From contig JAISPK010000001.1 in NCBI GenBank assembly GCA_031274985.1, positions 1 to 7,541 of the forward strand: a stretch of 7,541 bases of DNA, in the 5' to 3' direction. The first letter of the stretch is position 1; every line of letters begins with the position of its first letter. Made by a program: the position numbers and the translations under genes. Of the stretch, positions 6,250-7,541 are shown one piece after another. Under the pieces are notes generated by a model. The model searched no databases and was not told the origin of the DNA. It saw only the letters and a program-made list of their open reading frames with translations. The DNA is from Coriobacteriales bacterium (lineage in GTDB: Bacteria; Actinomycetota; Coriobacteriia; Coriobacteriales; UBA8131).

Positions 6250-6379
6250 ACAAGCGCAATCTCTTCGCAGCGTTCTTTTATGATAAAACGAGCACTGGTT
6301 GTGCGATACTCTTGGTGTAGAATAGGTGCAGCAGAGACAGCCCAAAGGCAGGCAAGCTGTTTCTGGGGCTTTTTAGAGC

Positions 6380-6469
6380 GGAGAGGTCGCGTAGTCCGGC
6401 CGAGCGCGCATGATTGGAAATCATGTATACCGAAAGGTATCGAGGGTTCGAATCCCTCCCTCTCCGCCA
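6380..6469 (+). tRNA. tRNA-Ser (anticodon GGA) with encoded CCA
   Basis: The acceptor stem GGAGAGG (6380-6386) pairs fully with CCTCTCC (6459-6465), followed by discriminator G (6466) and genomic CCA (6467-6469). The anticodon stem CATGA/TCATG encloses the loop TTGGAAA with anticodon GGA at 6416-6418, reading UCC and UCU. The T arm is GAGGG-TTCGAAT-CCCTC. A long variable arm (GTATACCGAAAGGTATC) makes it a class II tRNA, as required for serine. The D arm contains GTAGTCCGGCCGAGC. Immediately downstream is a strong terminator, and beyond it lie IS and accessory sequences, so this tRNA marks the border of the housekeeping block. Confidence 0.96.
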
Positions 6470-6514
6470 GCAACCGCCTGGAATTGCATAGCAATTCCAG
6501 GCGGTTGCTGTTTT
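6468..6514 (+). terminator. Perfect 20-bp hairpin terminator of tRNA-Ser
   Basis: Arm 6468-6487 (starts CAGCAACCGCCTGG) is perfectly complementary to 6491-6510, with only ATA between them, followed by TTTT at 6511-6514. The left arm begins inside the CCA end of the tRNA. The U-run is short, but the stem is unusually long and perfect. Confidence 0.85.
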
Positions 6515-6521
6515 GGGGAGG

Positions 6522-6626
6522 GATCTCCCTGATGGAAACACCTCTGTTGTATGCTGCAACTATGTCCACCCATTCCTCCCGACGTAACACTGTTGCCTCC
6601 TCACGTTGTTTTCGTAAGTGAAGCAT
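6522..6626 (-). pseudogene. N-terminal fragment of an IstA-like transposase
   Basis: ATG 6626 opens a frame whose first 35 codons (including RREEWVDIVAAYNRG and VSIREI) resemble the N-terminal helix-turn-helix of IS21-type transposases, where GxSxREIA is the usual recognition-helix context. After REI the frame runs into PPQNSN and then into the tRNA terminator hairpin and the tRNA itself, so the homologous part stops abruptly. The remaining several hundred residues, including the DDE catalytic domain, are absent. The fragment could be expressed as a short DNA-binding peptide, but I regard it as dead. Confidence 0.5.
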
Positions 6627-6651
6627 ATCTACTTATCAAGGGGGGTCAATT

Positions 6652-6680
6652 TTGACCGGCAATGAGGGTCTTTTTATAAC
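6652..6680 (+). promoter_or_regulatory. Near-consensus promoter pointing out of the IS end
   Basis: TTGACC (6652-6657; consensus TTGACA) is followed after exactly 17 nt by TATAAC (6675-6680; consensus TATAAT), so ten of twelve bases match at the optimal spacing. The -35 box lies within the inner IS repeat (GGTCAATTTTGACC) and the -10 within the outer one. Transcription would start near 6687, at the IS boundary, and run into the unknown genes to the right. Confidence 0.6.
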
Positions 6681-6720
6681 GGCAGCTACAGTCAAAGGTC
6701 GTGACACCCGGAGTCGATCG

Positions 6721-6771
6721 ATGCCGTGTTCGGGACACAAATTGATGGGAAGCAAATGGAAAAAGTGGTAA
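6721..6771 (+). CDS. Possible 16-residue leader peptide
   Basis: GGAG (6710-6713) is followed at the ideal distance of 7 nt by ATG 6721 and an ORF encoding MPCSGHKLMGSKWKKW, ending at TAA 6769-6771. The product is basic, with two Trp and five Lys in 16 residues. Its stop codon lies 7 nt before the perfect stem at 6779. A promoter just upstream (6652-6680) would transcribe it. The arrangement resembles attenuation leaders, but an ORF this short can easily occur by chance, so the call depends entirely on the ribosome site and the position. Confidence 0.25.
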   Translation: MPCSGHKLMGSKWKKW

Positions 6772-6778
6772 GATATTA

Positions 6779-6880
6779 TCGCCAAACGAACTTAGAGGTC
6801 ATCTTCCTTGACTTCGCCATATCCAAGCTGAAGGGCATCTGCCTGACAGGGGATATGGTGATTTCCTGTTCGTTTGGCGA
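6779..6880 (+). ncRNA. Candidate structured RNA element (three-way junction)
   Basis: P1: 6779-6791 (TCGCCAAACGAAC) is perfectly complementary to 6868-6880 over 13 bp. P2: AGGTCA (6796-6801) pairs with TGACTT (6809-6814), one G-U, around a 7-nt loop. P3: CGCCATATCC (6815-6824) pairs with GGATATGGTG (6851-6860) over 10 bp with one G-U. P3 continues with CTG/CAG (6828-6830 with 6847-6849), a purine-rich AA/GA internal loop and a 4-bp stem closed by ATCT. Most of the 102 nt is thus accounted for. I do not recognise a known riboswitch or RNA family. It lies in the probable leader of the gene at 7016. The fold is by hand only. A DNA role for the inverted repeat is an alternative. Confidence 0.4.
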
Positions 6881-7015
6881 CATGGGTGGATGCCTTTCAT
6901 CTAGATTTGGACTCCAAGTCGTTAAACTGTCCTGTTCTGATGATCCCACCACTCATATTTTGAAGTGCCATTGGCAGGCTGTGCCATGGCGTCAACCTAT
7001 TAGAAGGGAAGTGCG

Positions 7016-7474
7016 ATGGGTTACAAGGACAAAATGGGCGAAGGTTTGGATGTAAAGGGAAGTTTCACTTTTACGCAGGTAAGCAGTGCGGTCAAGAATG
7101 TTTGTGACGCAATGGGTGAAAAGGCTGTGAAGGTAAACGCACAAGACGAGGAGAGCGGCATCATTGAGCTGTATCTTTTCGACACGGGGTTTAGAAAGGT
7201 TGCTGGCAAGAGTCTTTTTGGAACGATCGCCAGCGCAATCTCAAAAGACCCGGATCTTATTGCAGACCTGGTCTTCGAGACAGCTAATGATACGAAGAGC
7301 AGTCTATCCATCAATGTGAGCTCTGCCGCCACAACTTCCAGCTCAGTTATGTTTATCCCTGCAGGAACCACCGTTCACGGCATAACGACCTATCGAGATT
7401 TTCTCACCCACCTTACGTCAGAGCTAAAACGTATTGATCAAAACGCGGAGATTATCCGTCGCGGCAAGGAATAA
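7016..7474 (+). CDS. Protein of unknown function, 152 aa
   Basis: I do not recognise this protein. It is soluble-looking, with no signal peptide or membrane segment. The N-terminal half (about 12-62) alternates predicted strands and a helix (VKGSFTFTQVSSAVKNVCDAMG, then KAVKVNA and SGIIELYLFD). A Ser/Thr/Ala-rich stretch, SSLSINVSSAATTSSS (95-110), is followed by VMFIPAGTTVHGITTYRDFLTHLTSEL and a charged tail ending RRGKE. There is a single Cys (Cys30). ATG 7016 has an AGAAGGGA site (7002-7009) about 6 nt upstream. ATG 7034, preceded by AAGGA, is an alternative start that would drop six residues. The next gene begins 15 nt after the stop codon with its own ribosome site, so the two form an operon. 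Codon use is less GC-rich than in the housekeeping genes, consistent with accessory DNA. Confidence 0.75.
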   Translation: MGYKDKMGEGLDVKGSFTFTQVSSAVKNVCDAMGEKAVKVNAQDEESGIIELYLFDTGFRKVAGKSLFGTIASAISKDPDLIADLVFETANDTKSSLSINVSSAATTSSSVMFIPAGTTVHGITTYRDFLTHLTSELKRIDQNAEIIRRGKE

Positions 7475-7489
7475 GAGCGAGGAAGGCAA

Positions 7490-7541
7490 ATGGACTATAA
7501 GAAGGTTGTAAAAGTTTTGTATGTGCTGGGATTTGTTGCCT
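7490..7541 (+). CDS. Start of a probable membrane protein (cut by right edge)
   Basis: ATG 7490 is preceded by GAGGAAGG (7479-7486) and opens a frame that continues past the window. The 17 visible residues, MDYKKVVKVLYVLGFVA, have a short basic start followed by a hydrophobic run, the beginning of a transmembrane helix or signal anchor. It lies 15 nt after the 152-aa gene and is probably co-transcribed with it, so the unknown soluble protein may have a membrane partner. The function cannot be read from this fragment. Confidence 0.6.
   Translation, partial: MDYKKVVKVLYVLGFVA

Larger units (their letters stand above)
5945..6379. other. AT-rich intergenic region between purM and tRNA-Ser
   Basis: About 435 nt without a convincing gene; open frames on both strands here lack ribosome sites and give low-complexity Lys/Phe-rich products. 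It holds the inverted repeat, the two minus-strand -10 candidates and a pair of TTTTTTTGCA direct repeats exactly 20 nt apart (6160-6169 and 6180-6189). TGTCCAGA (6051-6058) is also matched by its complement TCTGGACA (6201-6208). A TAGAAT box at 6318-6323 may be the tRNA promoter, but no good -35 accompanies it. AGCCC (6339-6343) can pair with GGGCT (6366-6370) before TTTT, just ahead of the tRNA. Confidence 0.6.
6515..6690 (-). mobile_element. Remnant left end of an IS21-family insertion sequence
   Basis: Read on the minus strand, the end at 6690 starts TGTAGCTGCCGTTATAAAAA, with the TG terminus typical of IS21 family elements. Two related subterminal repeats begin TGCCGTTATAAAAAGACCC and TGCCGGTCAAAATTGACCC, 23 nt apart, as IS21 ends carry repeated binding sites. 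A transposase-like start codon follows 64 nt inside the end. Only about 175 nt remain: the rest of istA, istB and the right end are missing, so this is a deleted, immobile relic. The inner break lies near 6515-6522, next to the tRNA terminator. The family assignment is from pattern recognition, without a database search. Confidence 0.55.
6691..7015 (+). other. Leader region between the IS end and the first accessory gene
   Basis: 325 nt with no clear gene. An open frame from ATG 6756 (or GTG 6726) to 7055 would encode about 99 residues (MEKVVRYYRQTNLEVIFLDF onward). It has only a weak GGGA site, matches nothing I recognise, overlaps the next gene by 40 nt and ends in a Trp/Arg/Lys-rich stretch that looks untranslated. 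I do not call it. The stretch also holds the short leader ORF and the structured segment listed separately. It is probably the 5' leader of the gene at 7016, if the promoter at 6652-6680 is used. Confidence 0.4.

Noticed and set aside
6030..6345. Open frames on both strands in the purM-tRNA gap (96 and 89 codons)
   Set aside because: No ribosome sites and Lys/Phe-rich low-complexity translations. The shared KREVF peptide in the two frames comes from the inverted repeat, not from homologous proteins.
6440..6469. tRNA-Ser 3' end as a used attachment site
   Set aside because: I searched the rest of the window by eye for a second copy of the tRNA 3' end and found none, and no integrase gene is present here. 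The possibility stays open beyond the right edge.
6280..6621. 113-codon plus-strand frame across the tRNA
   Set aside because: It reads through the tRNA-Ser, its terminator and the IS relic, so it cannot be a real gene.

Overview
The window looks like a bacterial chromosome segment of moderate to high GC. Its gene content and protein style suggest a Gram-positive actinobacterium, possibly Coriobacteriia. That is an inference from the dnaX-ebfC-recR order, the processive-type glycolipid glycosyltransferase and a likely leaderless start, not from any database match. About the first 5.9 kb is compact housekeeping sequence. From about 6.5 kb onward the DNA is lower in GC and accessory in character.

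Layout. (1) 3-1693, plus strand: the 3' end of dnaX (DNA polymerase III tau/gamma), ebfC/ybaB and recR, a classic replication/recombination operon. The dnaX linkers are filled with two families of dispersed palindromic repeats that are translated in frame. (2) 1724-3013, minus strand: a glycosyltransferase of the MGDG-synthase/UgtP/MurG type, convergent with recR and divergent from ychF, with a -10 box placed for a leaderless mRNA. (3) 3089-4180, plus strand: ychF, a universal ribosome-associated ATPase. (4) 5932-4217, minus strand: purM followed by purN, two purine biosynthesis genes transcribed together. (5) 5945-6379: an AT-rich intergenic stretch carrying a 37-nt imperfect inverted repeat and candidate purM promoters. 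(6) 6380-6514: tRNA-Ser(GGA) with an encoded CCA end and a perfect 20-bp terminator hairpin. (7) 6515-6690: what appears to be the left end of an IS21-family element, with only about the first 35 codons of the transposase gene left. (8) 6691-7541: an accessory region with a near-consensus promoter pointing out of the IS end, a possible 16-codon leader peptide, a 102-nt segment that folds on paper into a three-way junction closed by a perfect 13-bp stem, a 152-aa protein of unknown function, and the start of a probable membrane protein cut by the window edge.

The most interesting parts are the last region, where an IS-derived promoter, a short leader ORF, a structured RNA candidate and an unknown two-gene unit lie in line, and dnaX, where the same repeat units are translated in two different reading frames within one protein. 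All structures and promoters were found by eye and have not been tested computationally.
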